A stretch of 64,000 nt of DNA from Zea mays (taxonomy: Eukaryota; Streptophyta; Magnoliopsida; Poales; Poaceae), in contig NC_050097.1 in assembly GCF_902167145.1 (NCBI RefSeq), positions 140,517,982 to 140,581,981 on the forward strand. The letters are read 5' to 3'. Both the position numbers and the translations under genes were made by a program. The notes beneath the pieces are model-generated. The model was given only the letters and a program-made list of their open reading frames with translations, did not search any database and had not been told where the DNA came from. The first letter of the stretch is position 1; every line of letters begins with the position of its first letter. This document shows, piece after piece, positions 48,201 through 59,158 of the stretch.

Positions 48201-48612
48201 ATAGAATAGAAATGATGAACATGCAATCTACCATATGAGAGGAATTTCTTCAAAGAATGGTGACATAACTTAAAAATATTTGAAGTGCTTTCTTTTTCTA
48301 TGTGACCACACAAGACACATAAGAAATGACAATTTAAGATACTTGCACTTAAAAGCATAAATGTTACCATCCTTTGTCTTTCCTCCATGTTGTAGGTCTT
48401 GACCTTTTGGCACATGACAATTCTTTATTTCCTACAACATTAATATATTCCCACGAGATGATATGAGTTTAAGACATAGTGATTTGAAAAATAACCTTGG
48501 GTCAATCATGGATATCGAACTTTGAAGATTGATAGCTTAAGTTAACAAGAATTGTCTTGACTCTCTTAAGCACCCCAAGGCTTCATATCATCTCTTTCTC
48601 CTGCAAAGCTTG
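45275..48612 (-). other. Non-coding internal region of element B
   Basis: 3.3 kb, AT-rich, without a supportable gene in any frame. Recurrent CTCCCCCTTTGG-type tracts (minus-strand purine tracts, for example near 45475, 45540 and 46825) resemble duplicated PPT-like motifs known from the region between pol and LTR in Sireviruses. Confidence 0.6.
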
Positions 48613-50400
48613 TCAGGCATATTTTGGTACCCATCGCTTGATGGGTCCATCATGGTTAGCATGTGAAATAATTGACAAGCTAGAGGTGGAATTGTTACCG
48701 ATGGGACACTCATTGCATTGATATCCCTTCTTCCGGCATATGTAGCATAGGCGATCCTCAAGTCTTGAAGATTTCTTCTTTCCTTGTTTCTTTCTTGCTA
48801 CATGGTTAGTGAATATTTTCTTTTCTAATACTATGCCTTTTTGTTTCAAATGGGGACAAGATTTAATAAAGTGTCCCTTCTCTGAACATTTAAAACAAAG
48901 TTTATCATCCTTGTTAATAATCAAGCCATTTTTAATATAGGGACATGACCTAATCGAGTGTCCCTTTTCAAAGCAATCACTACACTTCTTACTTATCTTA
49001 GTATGAAGTGTGACTTGATTATTACCTTGGATGTTACCTTGTATGGAGGCATGGTTGAGGCTTTTGGAAGAGGTATTGATTTTCTTCTTTTGTTCCCTCC
49101 TCTTGGCAATCCTCAAGTCCTTGACTTTTTCTTTAAGGGTTTTAGTGCATGCCTCAGTTGTTCCCGTCTCAAGCTTCTTCACCATGTGATCACGGTTATC
49201 TTGAGAAGGTTGAGCAATGCACTTCCCTTTAAGTTGTGTCAAGCTCATCTTTAGCCTCTCATTTTCTTCTTTGAGCTTTTGATATGTATCATTGCTTGTT
49301 CCTGCAAATTCTAGCTCAAAGGAAGATTTGCTTGTCGAAGGACGACAGGCATTAGCACATGGTAATATAGTTTCAATTTGAATACATGTGCATGAGTGAG
49401 GTTGTTGGGATTTTAAGTTTTCTATCACAACCTCATGAGAAATATTTAATATGATATGATCATCCATAAGATTTTTATGAGAACATAAAAGCATATCATA
49501 TTTTTCTTGAAAAGCTAGATTTTCATCTTTTAGCTTTTCTACTTGGTCCTTAAGCAAGGTATTCCTATTTACCAATTGAGCGATACAATGTAAAGCGTTA
49601 TCTTGCTCAATTGAAATAGTTTCATACCTTTGGACCAAATCAACATGAGAGCACTTTAGCTCCTCATGTTCTTTAGTCAACTCGTCAAAGTATAGCATTT
49701 TCATGGAGAGAACATTTTCTAGCATTTGACGAGCTTCGCTTCGCTCTCTCGCTCTTTCTAGAAGTTTGAGTATGACCGCCTTATCTTCTTGACTTAGGCG
49801 AGCGTAGAGTTGCATGAAGCTTGTTTCTTCCTCCTCATCCTCATTTGTGCTTCCGCTATCATTTTAATTAGCCACACAACATATGTGGGAATCGAAATGG
49901 GAAGACAAACCTTTTGGAGAGGTGGATTCATCGTTTGGTCTCCATCGATCATTTTCTTCTTCTTCCTTGCAAGGGTTAGTATCACAAAGACCAAAGGAAG
50001 TAGAAGCACAAAATGAACTATCATGTTTGGACTCATCAAATTTTGTTTTAATTCTAGTCCAAATATCATGCGCATCACGAATAGATTCATTATAATTCAT
50101 TATGAAGGCATGATAATCTTCTTTGCTAAGAGAATTACTTAAGATGTCATAAGCTAGATAGTTTAAGCGTATACATCTTTGATCTTCCTCGGAAGCATTT
50201 TTCTTATCATAATTAGGAGGAATAATACTCTTGTCTAAGATTTGTTCTAATTGTGGATCTACGGTTTTAAAAGCATTTATCACTCTAGTAGACCATGAAT
50301 CATAATTAGAACAATCGGAAAGTAATATCTCAAGAGTTACCTCCTTGTTCTCCTTCGAAGTTGTCTTCTTGTTCTTTTGGGATCTTCTACGAGCCATCAC
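48613..50400 (-). pseudogene. gag: Element B Gag with three zinc knuckles and one premature stop
   Basis: ATG at 50400 (MMARRRSQKNKKTT). The frame of 596 codons ends in TGA at 48613-48615 and is broken once by TAA at 49864-49866. The UBN2/DUF4219-type Gag domain is at about 20-125 (NYDSWSTRVINAFKTV, SKEDYHAFIMNYNES, DIWTRIKTKF). A coiled coil runs through about 200-300. Three CCHC-type knuckles follow: CSDCFEKGHSIRSC, CFKCSEKGHFIKSC and CYICRKKGYQCNEC (the last has Tyr in place of His). The end WVPKYA matches the end of element D Gag (WVPKSQA), so the full C-terminus is present and pol is absent rather than shifted. Confidence 0.88.
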
Positions 50401-50428
50401 TTCGAGTTGTTAGACTCAATATGAAGTG

Positions 50429-50446
50429 CCTAGCTTTGATACCAAT
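50429..50446 (-). other. Element B primer-binding site
   Basis: Minus strand ATTGGTATCAAAGCTAGG beside the 5' LTR, complementary to the initiator tRNA-Met end. Confidence 0.8.
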
Positions 50447-51907
50447 TGAAAGTCGCCTAGAGGGGGGTGGATAGGCCGTAGGCGAAACCTGAAAATTAAA
50501 ACTTTATCCCCCAACTAGATCCCTTGATTAGTGGTTAGAACAAGATATACAATTATCGAAGTATAAAAACTAAGTCCTTGCTTGTAAATAGTATTGCTTT
50601 CAAATAATGCGGAATTGATAAATCAATACTACTAATGAGTCTATGAGAATAACTCACGAGGGCTTAGATAAAAAGAGCAATAGCACAAGTTCTTCCTTGC
50701 AAGGTGTTGCTTCACTAAATGAGAATTTAACTTAAAGCAACACCAAATAGTATGAGCAAAGAATAGTGCAAGAAAAACTTGGAAAGGGAAAGAACAAACA
50801 AATCACAAGCGATAAGCACACGAGACACGGGTGATTTGTTTTACTGAGGTTCGGCCCTCAAAGGCCTAGTCCCCGTTGAGGAGTCCACTAAGGACGGGTC
50901 TTTTTCAACCCTTTCCCTCTCTCCACCAATCACTCAAGATCGGCGAGCTCTTCTTCTTCTCAAGGATCACTTAAGACCCCACAAGGACCACCACACTCTT
51001 TGGTGTCTCTTGCTAGCTTTTACAAGCCTCCAAAACTTTGGAGGAAGTTCAATGGGAGTCAAAACTCCACGCACAAATGAACACAAAGATGTAGCACACA
51101 CTATCTCTCAATGAATCTCACAAGGCACTAGTGCTAAACTCAAATGAGAAGCTCTTTCTTGCTTGCTTTCTCTTTTGTGGCACTTGTGTTGGTTGTAGTG
51201 GTCTAAATCTTGTGTATAGGATGGATCAATGAATATATGTGGTTGGGAGGGCTTGAGTATGTCAACTAGATGACTTGGAATGTTGCTTGGGCTCCCTCAC
51301 CTTGAAATGGCCGGTTGGGGTGGTATTTATAGCCACCAACCAAAATCTAGCCGTTGGTGAAGTCTGCTGGCGATGGGCGCACCGGATAGTCCGATGCGCC
51401 ACCGGACAGTGTCTGGTGCGCCGCCACGTCATCTTCTCGTTAGGCCCTGAAGCTGGTCGACCGTTGGAGGCTTTGTCCTCATGTGGCACCGGACAGTCCG
51501 GTGTAACACCGGACAATCCGGTGCCCCTCTGACCGCTGCCCCGACTTCTGCCGCGGTACTGTTCATCCGTCAGAGTCGACCGTTGCGCGCAGATAGTCGT
51601 TGCTCCGCTGGTGCACCGGACAGTCCGGTGGCACACCGGATAGTCCGGTGAATTATAGTGGAGCTGCGCCTGGGAAATCCGAAGGTGAAGAGTTTGAGCT
51701 GATTCACCCTGGTGCACCGGACACAGTCGGTTTCCTTTTTGCTCCTTTCTTTTGAAGCCTAACTTGTTCTTTTGATTGGTTTGTGTTGAACCTTTGACAC
51801 CTGTAGAATGCATAATCTAGAGCAAGCTAGTTAGTCCAATTATTTGTGTTGGGCAATTCAACCACCAAAATCAATTAGGAAAAAGGTTTGACCCTATTTC
51901 CCTTTCA
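50447..51907 (-). mobile_element. Element B 5' LTR (1461 bp)
   Basis: Partner of 36009-37463. Palindromes at 51376-51420, 51487-51525, 51614-51650 and part of one at 51713; TATA box at 51325-51331 (minus strand). Confidence 0.88.
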
Positions 51908-51912
51908 AGAGG

Positions 51913-53463
51913 CCAGTCTACTACGTCAGCGAGGTCCTTCATGAGGCAAAAACCAGGTACCTTGAGACGCATAAGCTCCTCTATGTTGTGCTTATCGCGT
52001 CTAGGAAGCTGCGCCACTATTTCTAGGCGCACAAGGTTGTGGTGGTGACCTCCTTTCCGTTAAGGGCCATCCTCCATAACTCTAATGCCACAGGCAACAT
52101 CGCCAAGTGGGCCGCGGAGCTCGCTGAGTTCCAGCTAGACTTCCAACCTTGCCACACCGTAAAGAGCCAGGTCCTGGCTAACTTCATCGTGGAGTGGACG
52201 CCTCCCCCAAGTGTCTCTGGGGGTCCGGACGCTGATTCGGACCCTGCACCTGCGGAACCTAGGGGTCCGGTCTTCACCGAGCCCCACTGGACGCTCTACT
52301 TCGACGGGTCCGCCCGCCAACAAGTTGGCAGAGCCGGGGTGGTCCTCATCGACCCAAGCAGAGATCAAGTGAAGTACATGGTGCACCTTGAGTTCAAGGC
52401 CACCAACAACATGGCAGAGTACGAGGCACTGATTTTCGGCTTGGCGGCGGCCCTATCCCTGGGGATCCGACAACTCATAGTGAAGGGAGACTCCCAGCTG
52501 ATCATCAAGCAAGTCCGCGGTGAGTGTAGCTGCAACGAGCCCAGGCTCGCAGCCTACCTTCTCCACGTGAGAAAACTGGAGAAAGACTTCACAGCCCTGG
52601 AACTGCAGCATGTCCCACGGGCTGACAACTCGGCGGCATATGACCTCTCCGTGAAGGCATCGACTTGGGCACCCGTGCCCGAGGGCGTCTTCGAAAGACG
52701 GCTGCTGAGACCCACCGCCCAGCCTGCCGAACTGGGCGAAGGGGGCGAGACTAGCACCTCGAAGCTAGCGGTCCTGGTGGCGTCCCAGAACCCACTGAAG
52801 GCTGTGTGTGCTATAGGGGGGCCTGCTAGCCCCTTAGCGCCGCAGCCAATATCTCAGAGTGGTCCCGATGCATGGATCTCCGAGATCCGGGACTACCTGA
52901 AGGACAATATCCTTCCTGAAGCCCATGTGTCCGCAGAGCGCATAGTGCGGTTGGCTAAACGCTACGCGGTGGTAGAAGGGGATCTCTACCGCCGCGGCGC
53001 CAATGGCATTCACATGCGGTGCATTACCCAGGAGGAGGGTCGTGAGTTGCTCATGGAGATCCATGGAGGAGAGTCCGGAAGCCATTCATCATCCCGCACA
53101 CTAGTCGGTAAGGCCTTCCGGCATGGCTTCTACTGGCCAACCGCTCTCCAGGATGCAGCTGAGATGGTAAAGTCCTGCGAGGCGTGTCAATTCCATGCAA
53201 AGCAGATACACACACCAGCTCAGGCTCTGCAGATGATTCCGCCCTCCTGGCCATTCGCCGTATGGGGGGTGGATATCCTGGGACCATTTCCCAGGGTTGT
53301 CGGCGGGTACCAGTACCTCTTCGTCGCCATCGACAAGTTCACCAAGTGGCCAGAGGCCACCCCTGTAGTCAGCAGCACCCAGGGTGCCGCTGTCACCTTC
53401 CTCAAATCCATCGTCTGTAGATTTGAGGTCCCAAGCCGTATCATTACGGACAACGGAACCTAG
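51913..53463 (+). pseudogene. Element A RNase H domains and integrase N-terminal half
   Basis: Continues the pol frame of 34869-36008. It holds the rest of the Ty3-type RNase H (YYVSEVLHEAKTRY, KLLYVVLIASRKLRHYF) up to a TAG at 52024-52026. A tether and a second, archaeal-type RNase H follow (TLYFDGSARQQVGRAGVVLI, NNMAEYEALIFGL, KGDSQLIIKQV, about 52285-52560). The integrase zinc finger ends CEACQFHAKQ (about 53180), and the integrase core has its first two aspartates in GVDILGPFP and IITDNGT. The segment ends in a TAG at 53461-53463. The second RNase H is diagnostic of the Tat lineage. Confidence 0.9.
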
Positions 53464-54108
53464 TTTACAGGTCGGATCTTCCAGGAGTATTGCGAGGGCA
53501 TCGGTACCCAGCTCTGCTTCGCGTCCGTGGCTTATCCCAGGAGCAACGGTCAAGTGGAAAGGGCAAATGCAGAGATCTTCAGAGGACTCAAGACATGCAC
53601 CTATGACTGCTTGAAGAAGCATGGTGCAAATTGGGTCAGTGAGCTTCCGTCCGTGCTATGGGGGAACCGGACAACACCCAGCCGAGCTACCGGGGAGACC
53701 CCGTTCTTCCTGGTCTACGGGGCCGAAGCCTGCCTTCCCTCAAAAATCATCATGGGCTCCCCATGGGTCCAGGCTTTCAATGAGTCTATGCAGGAACAGC
53801 TACGTCGTGAAGACATGGACTTCATCAACGAACGCAGATGGCAAGTGGCAATCCGAAATGCACGGTACAACCAAGCGCTTAAGCGCTACCACCAATGGTT
53901 CGTGCATAGTAGGAAGCTCGAGGTCGGGGACCTAGTCCTAAGGCGAGTACTAAACCGAGAAGGGCTCCATAAACTCTCCCCCAGCTGGGAAGGACCCTTC
54001 AAGGTGACGGAAGTGTGCCGACCCGGGTGCGTCCGCCTTGCCACAGCTGAAGGGGAGCCTCTACCCACTCCCTGGAACATAGAGCACCTCCGTAAGTTTT
54101 TCCCTTAA
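53464..54108 (+). pseudogene. Element A integrase C-terminal half
   Basis: Same frame. It has the third catalytic residue in NGQVERANAE (about 53555), the conserved WVSELPSVLWGNRTTP and ETPFFLVYGAEACLP motifs, and a C-terminal DNA-binding region (DLVLRRVL, LSPSWEGPFKV). It ends at a natural TAA at 54106-54108. Confidence 0.9.
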
Positions 54109-54390
54109 AAGCAAAACTGGGAAATTCAGTTTTCTTCCTTTATAACTAAATAGCGCATATATGTACGCCAGCCCGGTGAGGTCCGCCCTCATAAACCTGA
54201 TCTGTTGGTTTACGCTCATGAATATCAAGTTATAAAGAGAAGATTCGCCCCCAGATTTGCTTTGTGATGGTTTTATTCTACTTAAGTTTACAACCATTAT
54301 TGTTATCTAACCCACCCATATGGTCTCCCTCCCTCGCTGGTATAGTGACATCCGCATTAAGTAGCCAGGGCCAGCAGCCTGAGGGCCAGT

Positions 54391-54666
54391 TCTAGAGAAT
54401 GGGTACTCGTCTCCTGGGGTGGTCCAGAGCTGTGTAGCCGCTTAGCTTGGTTCCGCACCCTAAGCTTGCACGGTCCACCACTCTGCAATGGGTATCCTAG
54501 TATTTGGAACTATAGCCCTGTGGGTCTGGGAGCCTGGGGTCCGGTTCTAGAGAATGGACGCACGTCCCCTGGGGTGGTTCGGAGCCGTGAAGCCGCTTAG
54601 CCTGGTCCCAAACCGTAAGCCTACACGCTCCACCACTCTGCGATGGGTGTCCTAGTATCTGGAACT
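54391..54666 (+). repeat. Direct duplication, two units 155 bp apart
   Basis: 54391-54512 and 54546-54666 align (TCTAGAGAATGG..., CCTGGGGTGGT, CACCACTCTGC, ATCCTAGTAT/GTCCTAGTAT) with about 15 differences. Confidence 0.8.
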
Positions 54667-55239
54667 GTTATTCAGGGGGTCCGGGCACACAACTTGGCTT
54701 CCCAGGCCAAGTCCTGCCGGTCCTGTTGCGTAAATCAAAGGATAAAAGATACAAGTTAGTGGGTCCTATGGGTGTGCTACTAATGCTCCCTAGCCGAAGC
54801 TGTGTTCAGGTCCAGGTCCCAGTCAAGGCTGCCTCCTGGGGGCCGCCGCCAACTCTTTTAGGTATACTGGTATCCAGCCTCGACACATCGAGCCTACATC
54901 CCAGGGGGGCCAGGTACCAGGGAGGAGTTGGCAGCGCCACGCACAACAGGGACAAATAGTATGCAAATAAGTGCTAATATTGCTCGATAAATAGTACTCA
55001 AAAGTACCTTACAAAAACAAAGTTATTACATCCGCCTTCAAGCGGGGCCCTAGCCTTATATCTACATGTATGACCTACTCGACATCAGTAGGGCCACGCT
55101 GGAAGCACGCGGCCGCCATCTCCACGGTGTACGACGTCTTGTACGACCTCCTGGGTAGCGTCTTCAGCAGCCGGGCCAGTGGTCACCGTTGGAGGCGGCA
55201 CCGAAGCCATCAAAGCCAAAGAGATGGAGGCGCAAAAGA

Positions 55240-55475
55240 TGAAACCAATAGCCCAGTCTCTGGCACGAAGGCCCGGGCCCACGAGTCATACTCTTCGGGC
55301 GTCGGCCTCCGTGTGCAGAGAAGGTGAACCGCCGCGTGAGGAGCACGCCACCGCCTGCGGGAGTGCGCCTCTTCACCTCCGCCGAAACCAACAGCCCAGT
55401 CTCTGACGCGGGGGCCCGGGCCCACGAGTCATCCTCCTTGGGCGGCGGTTCCTGGGTGCAGAGAAGTCAAACCAC
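55240..55475 (+). repeat. Diverged direct duplication in the element A tail
   Basis: Two stretches of about 85 bp (55245-55330 and 55390-55475) share GCCCAGTCTCTG, GGGCCCACGAGTCAT and GTGCAGAGAAG. Confidence 0.65.
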
Positions 55476-55742
55476 CACTCGCGCCACTACCGTGCCTCCT
55501 CGGGGCCGCCGCAGAAGACAGAGAAGGTGAATTTTCAAAACCAATGCAGCGGTATCGAGGCACCCCGCGCATGACCCAGTAAAGCCATCAAGTGCGGAGA
55601 CCACGGGTTAGTCATCCGCGGGGATAGGCGTGGCAGTTGACGTGACCGAAGACGGACTGGATTACGACAGCAAGCACACGAAAGCAGCGCGCCAATCGCC
55701 GGTCAAGCTTTGGCCCCACCTGCAGGCTCGTATCCTCCCCTG

Positions 55743-55760
55743 AGGCGGGCCCGGGGCCAA
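55743..55760 (+). other. Element A polypurine tract region
   Basis: Purine-rich GAGGCGGGCCCGGGGCCAA directly before the 3' LTR; imperfect as a PPT. Confidence 0.45.
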
Positions 55761-56945
55761 TGTCGGTACCCTGAATCAGGGGTACCCCTTACTACAGTAT
55801 GAAGACACGGTGCTCGCGCGGCTATCTCTAGTCGCGCGGTGAACAACACCCGACCCCTCCACGTAGGCGGCTCTGGGGCCGCCACGTGGCCAGAGGAGAC
55901 GATATACTCCAAGGTGGCGACAGTGGGTCCGGACCCCCACGGGAAAGTGCCGGACCCCTGGATGCACAGCCCGGACCTCCGTGCGAGGTTCAAGACCTCG
56001 ACATGTACAAACCAGACCCCTGGGACGGGTCCCGGACCCCTCAGGAGGGGTCTGGGCTACTCACAGTGGGGTCCCGGGATTCCAAGGCAAAGAATACCCA
56101 GGCCTTAATCAAGGCCATGCGGGGGTCCAGTGCTGACACGTGTCCGTACCATACCACGAGCGCTCCCACTCCCCGCTCAGGCGGAGACCCGATGCTGCCA
56201 CGTGGCCTACTGCCCGTGACGTAAGCCAGGGGGCGGAGCCAGACGTAAGGCCTCTGGGCCACACATTTATTGCGGAGGAGGCGCACCGCCTATCAAGCTG
56301 GCAGCTGATGTGCCGCCTCAGCATTAAATACGCCCTGCCTACTCCACTGACAAGCGATGTGCCACCTCAGCATTTAATGTGTCCTATCCACTCTGCTGAC
56401 GGGCGGCGGCCAGGCCATCCTGCAGGCGGCGTGCCCGTCCGCTCTGGTGGCAGGCAGTACGCCCGTGCTGCGGCATACATTGTGCTCATCATCACTCGTA
56501 CGTTGCCAGTGAAGCTTCCGCTGCACGCCGATACTACGTAGGCTGCGGATATCAGGGCGCAAGGAGAATGCATTGGCGACCAGCATTAGTTGCTCCAAGT
56601 ATTACATCCGTTATGTCCCTGGGCCCGCATGTCGGGGCTCAGCACCCTTGTACGTGCCCCCCTTCAGCTATAAAAGGGGAGGCACACAACGTTACAACTC
56701 AAGCTCACTTAGACTCAGACACACTTAGACGCAGCTCAGGCTCACAAGTTCATACAAGCTCTCAAACTCAATACATCATACAGTGGAGTAGGGTATTACG
56801 CTCCGGCGGCCCGAACCACTCTAAGCCCTTGTGTGTTCTTGTGTTCTTCCCGTTTCCACCTAACAGGCAAAACGCTTCCCCTGCTCATCTAAGAATTTAG
56901 GGCGGGTGCATTCCGCCACCAGGCCGGAGAATTTCCTCTCCGACA
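55761..56945 (+). mobile_element. Element A 3' LTR (1185 bp)
   Basis: Partner of 31204-32390. TATA box at 56669-56675. The LTR end is followed by the GAAGT duplication. Confidence 0.9.
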
Positions 56946-56950
56946 GAAGT

Positions 56951-57720
56951 GTTTCACAATATCAAATATACTCAAACTAACATGGCTTCAACTCTGAAAT
57001 ATAGAGAATTTTATAAGCTTTCCAAAAAGTCCAATACCATCAAAATCGGAGTTCAGAACAAAAAATTATGCTCACAATACAAAGTTGGAATTGTTGAAAA
57101 AACTGCAACAACATAGTTGTTGTTTCACCGGAATGTCCGTGTGCCAAATTTGCTCAAAATCATATGGCTTCAACTCTAGGACGTAGAGGATTTCATAAGC
57201 TTTCCAAAAAGTACAAGATCATCGAAATCAGAGTTCAGAGCTAAAAGTTATGGTCAAAATACGACAAGCAATTGTATTATGTGTGAGCTGTCCGGTGCAC
57301 ACCGGACTGTCCGATATACCATATCCGGTGCACCATCTTAAGAAGCTCCAATGGCTATCTTTAATGGCTAGTACACGTGGCATGTTCGGTGCTCCACCGG
57401 ACAGTCCGGTGCACCTATCCGGTGCGCCGAGGAAAGCTGCATAACTGCTTTCCAATGGCTATATTTGAGTTGGGGCCTTTATATACTTCACCCAACCGGT
57501 CATTTGAAGGTGTGACAGCCCAAGCAACATACTAACACATGCTACAGACATTTCCAAGTGTTCAAACACCCAAGTGCTTAATAGAATCACTCGGTGATTA
57601 GCGTAGGTGCTTTGCGAAGTTCTTATGTTAGTTAGACCGCTTATGCGCTTGCTCTAGGTGAATCCTAGTTAGTTGAGTGAGTATAGAAAAAAACCCACAT
57701 AACCCCTCGGTTAAGTACAT
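56951..57720 (+). mobile_element. Old LTR-like sequence, right part
   Basis: Continuation of 30889-31198 beyond element A. It contains CCGGTGCACACCGG-type motifs (57293-57425) and a possible TATA (TTATATACTTC near 57478). The right end is probably near GTTAAGTACA at 57719. No gene. Confidence 0.4.
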
Positions 57721-58326
57721 AAAAAACACCTCAACCAAATCGCACCATCAAAACAAATGGCCAAGATGAATTCATTTTGATGCTTTCTCTTAATTGTATC
57801 CAACAGTCAGTTGTTCTTGGATCATCCCTCACCTACCTCGTCAACTCACACGCCCGACCCCCTTAGAAAATCTTAAATCATGCAAATGCATAGATTATGG
57901 CACATATGACCATAAACGAAAATTGCTCGACCAGAAGGACTGAAGGAGGACATAGGAAATTACTCACCAAGAGGCTAGCACAGTAGCACTAGAAGCTGTC
58001 GCCCGCAGACCGCATGGCGCACGCCCGCGCCACCGTAGTGTAGTTGCCGACTGCCCAGCTCGTGGTGCGCCATGTTTCCTATGTCCCGACTACAGGCTAC
58101 GTGTGCGTGATACCTCCAACCTTCAGTCTTGTGTCCTGCACGCGGAACGCTCTCACCGCCGTTGTCGCAGCATACTCACAGAGTCACCTGCTCGCTACAC
58201 TCGCTACCTCCCACGTCCGATGCTCGCGCCGCCACTTGAAACCCTAGCAGGCTCGGTCGCTCTCTCGCTCCCATGTATTAAGAAAGACAGGGAGTTGTCG
58301 TGGTCACTCTCCTAAGCCGACGAACA
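57721..58326. other. Unassigned DNA
   Basis: No supported gene; short frames at 58044-58315 have no domain. Confidence 0.4.
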
Positions 58327-59146
58327 TGTTAGAGTATATTAGGCAACACCGGATATGGATAGTTTAGAATTGATTGTAATCCCATAATAGACTTCCTTAT
58401 CTCTAGGGGAGGTGCCTTGCCCTCCAATCCATGTACTCTTATATAAATAGCTCGAGGGCTCAAGGAATAATCATCTACAGATTATACGAATTCTCTTATT
58501 CATTGAGAACATACTTAGGCCCCTAGCAATTTTTGGGCCTAAGAGTAGGACCCGAGCCCTAGTGGCCCCATGCCTGTCTCCGCCACTGAGCGCTGCGTCG
58601 ATAGCCTCAACAACAGGTTCAGGCCAATCTGGGGGCTTACGGCGGTCGCCATCTTCTCCGTCGACGACACCTCATCGTCCGCTGCTCCACGCTGCGCTTT
58701 GCCTTCTTTGTGTGGTAAATCGTGCCCTCCGCCATCATTGGCTTCGTGCCACGAATGAACTAGCCCTACAGAATTGGTATGATGTATTGAATAGATCAAT
58801 CGGTGTGATTCTATCACATAACAGGAGGAAGCTTCTGCTGGAAGGAGCAGGCCGCGGCGCCACGCCGTGTGACTCGGCCTAACGTGAGAGTTACTCGGCC
58901 AAATTGAACCCAGTAGTGTGTGAGCATTTTCGTTTTTGTGTTAGAGTTATTAAAAGTGGTATTTGTATCTATCGTGAGAAGAGAAGAGGGTGAACTTGAG
59001 TCTTGAACGAGAAGTAATAATCGGCTGAGCTAGAGGATGGCGACGACGATTGTCTATAGCCCATGGATTTCATAATTCCAGTTCTTCGTGAGAGGAGGAG
59101 AGCTCTTGGAGCGGTGCTCGCTATCTCTAAATCTTGGTGTGTAACA
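58327..59146 (+). mobile_element. Probable 5' LTR of element F (about 820 bp)
   Basis: Starts TGTTAGAGTATATTAGG, contains a TATA box (TATATAAATAG near 58441) and ends GTGTAACA before a tRNA-Met-type PBS. The middle (about 58515-58595) reads like a terminal piece of a DNA transposon (reverse complement CAGTGGCGGAGACAGG), so the LTR may carry an insertion. Confidence 0.6.
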
Positions 59147-59148
59147 AG

Positions 59149-59158
59149 TGGTATCAGA
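59149..59158 (+). other. Element F primer-binding site
   Basis: TGGTATCAGA, the core of the initiator tRNA-Met complement, three bases after the LTR end; later bases are mutated. Confidence 0.6.

Larger units (their letters stand above)
36009..51907 (-). mobile_element. Element B: gag-only Sirevirus-like element, carrying element C
   Basis: Flanked by AGAGG on both sides (36004-36008 and 51908-51912), inside element A pol. LTRs are 36009-37463 (3') and 50447-51907 (5'), TGAAAGTC...CCTTTCA on the plus strand. The element reads on the minus strand, with an initiator tRNA-Met PBS and a PPT. Its own internal sequence (50446 down to 45275 and 37777 down to 37464) contains only gag; no protease, integrase or RT motifs are present in any frame. 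It presumably needs the proteins of a related autonomous Sirevirus. Confidence 0.9.
54109..55742 (+). other. Element A 3' non-coding region
   Basis: 1.6 kb with no supportable gene; frames here are short, GC-driven and lack domains. It contains two internal duplications (54391-54666 and 55240-55475). Confidence 0.55.
31204..56945 (+). mobile_element. Element A: Tat-type Ty3/gypsy retrotransposon carrying elements B and C
   Basis: Flanked by a perfect 5-bp duplication GAAGT (31199-31203 and 56946-56950). Both LTRs are about 1.19 kb with TGTCGG...CCGACA ends. Without the 15.9 kb of element B and its duplication it is about 9.8 kb. Order: 5' LTR, PBS, gag, protease, reverse transcriptase, RNase H [element B inserted], second RNase H, integrase, a 1.6-kb non-coding tail with internal duplications, PPT, 3' LTR. 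The integrase after RT order is Ty3/gypsy. The second, archaeal-type RNase H places it in the Tat lineage. Coding sequence is one frame broken only by TAG stops. Confidence 0.93.

Noticed and set aside
49864..50400. Separate short gag gene in element B
   Set aside because: It is in the same frame as 48613-49815, separated by a single stop, so both are one Gag.
58515..58595. Complete hAT-like element in the element F LTR
   Set aside because: Only one end-like sequence (CAGTGGCGGAGACAGG) is visible; no second end or 8-bp duplication found.
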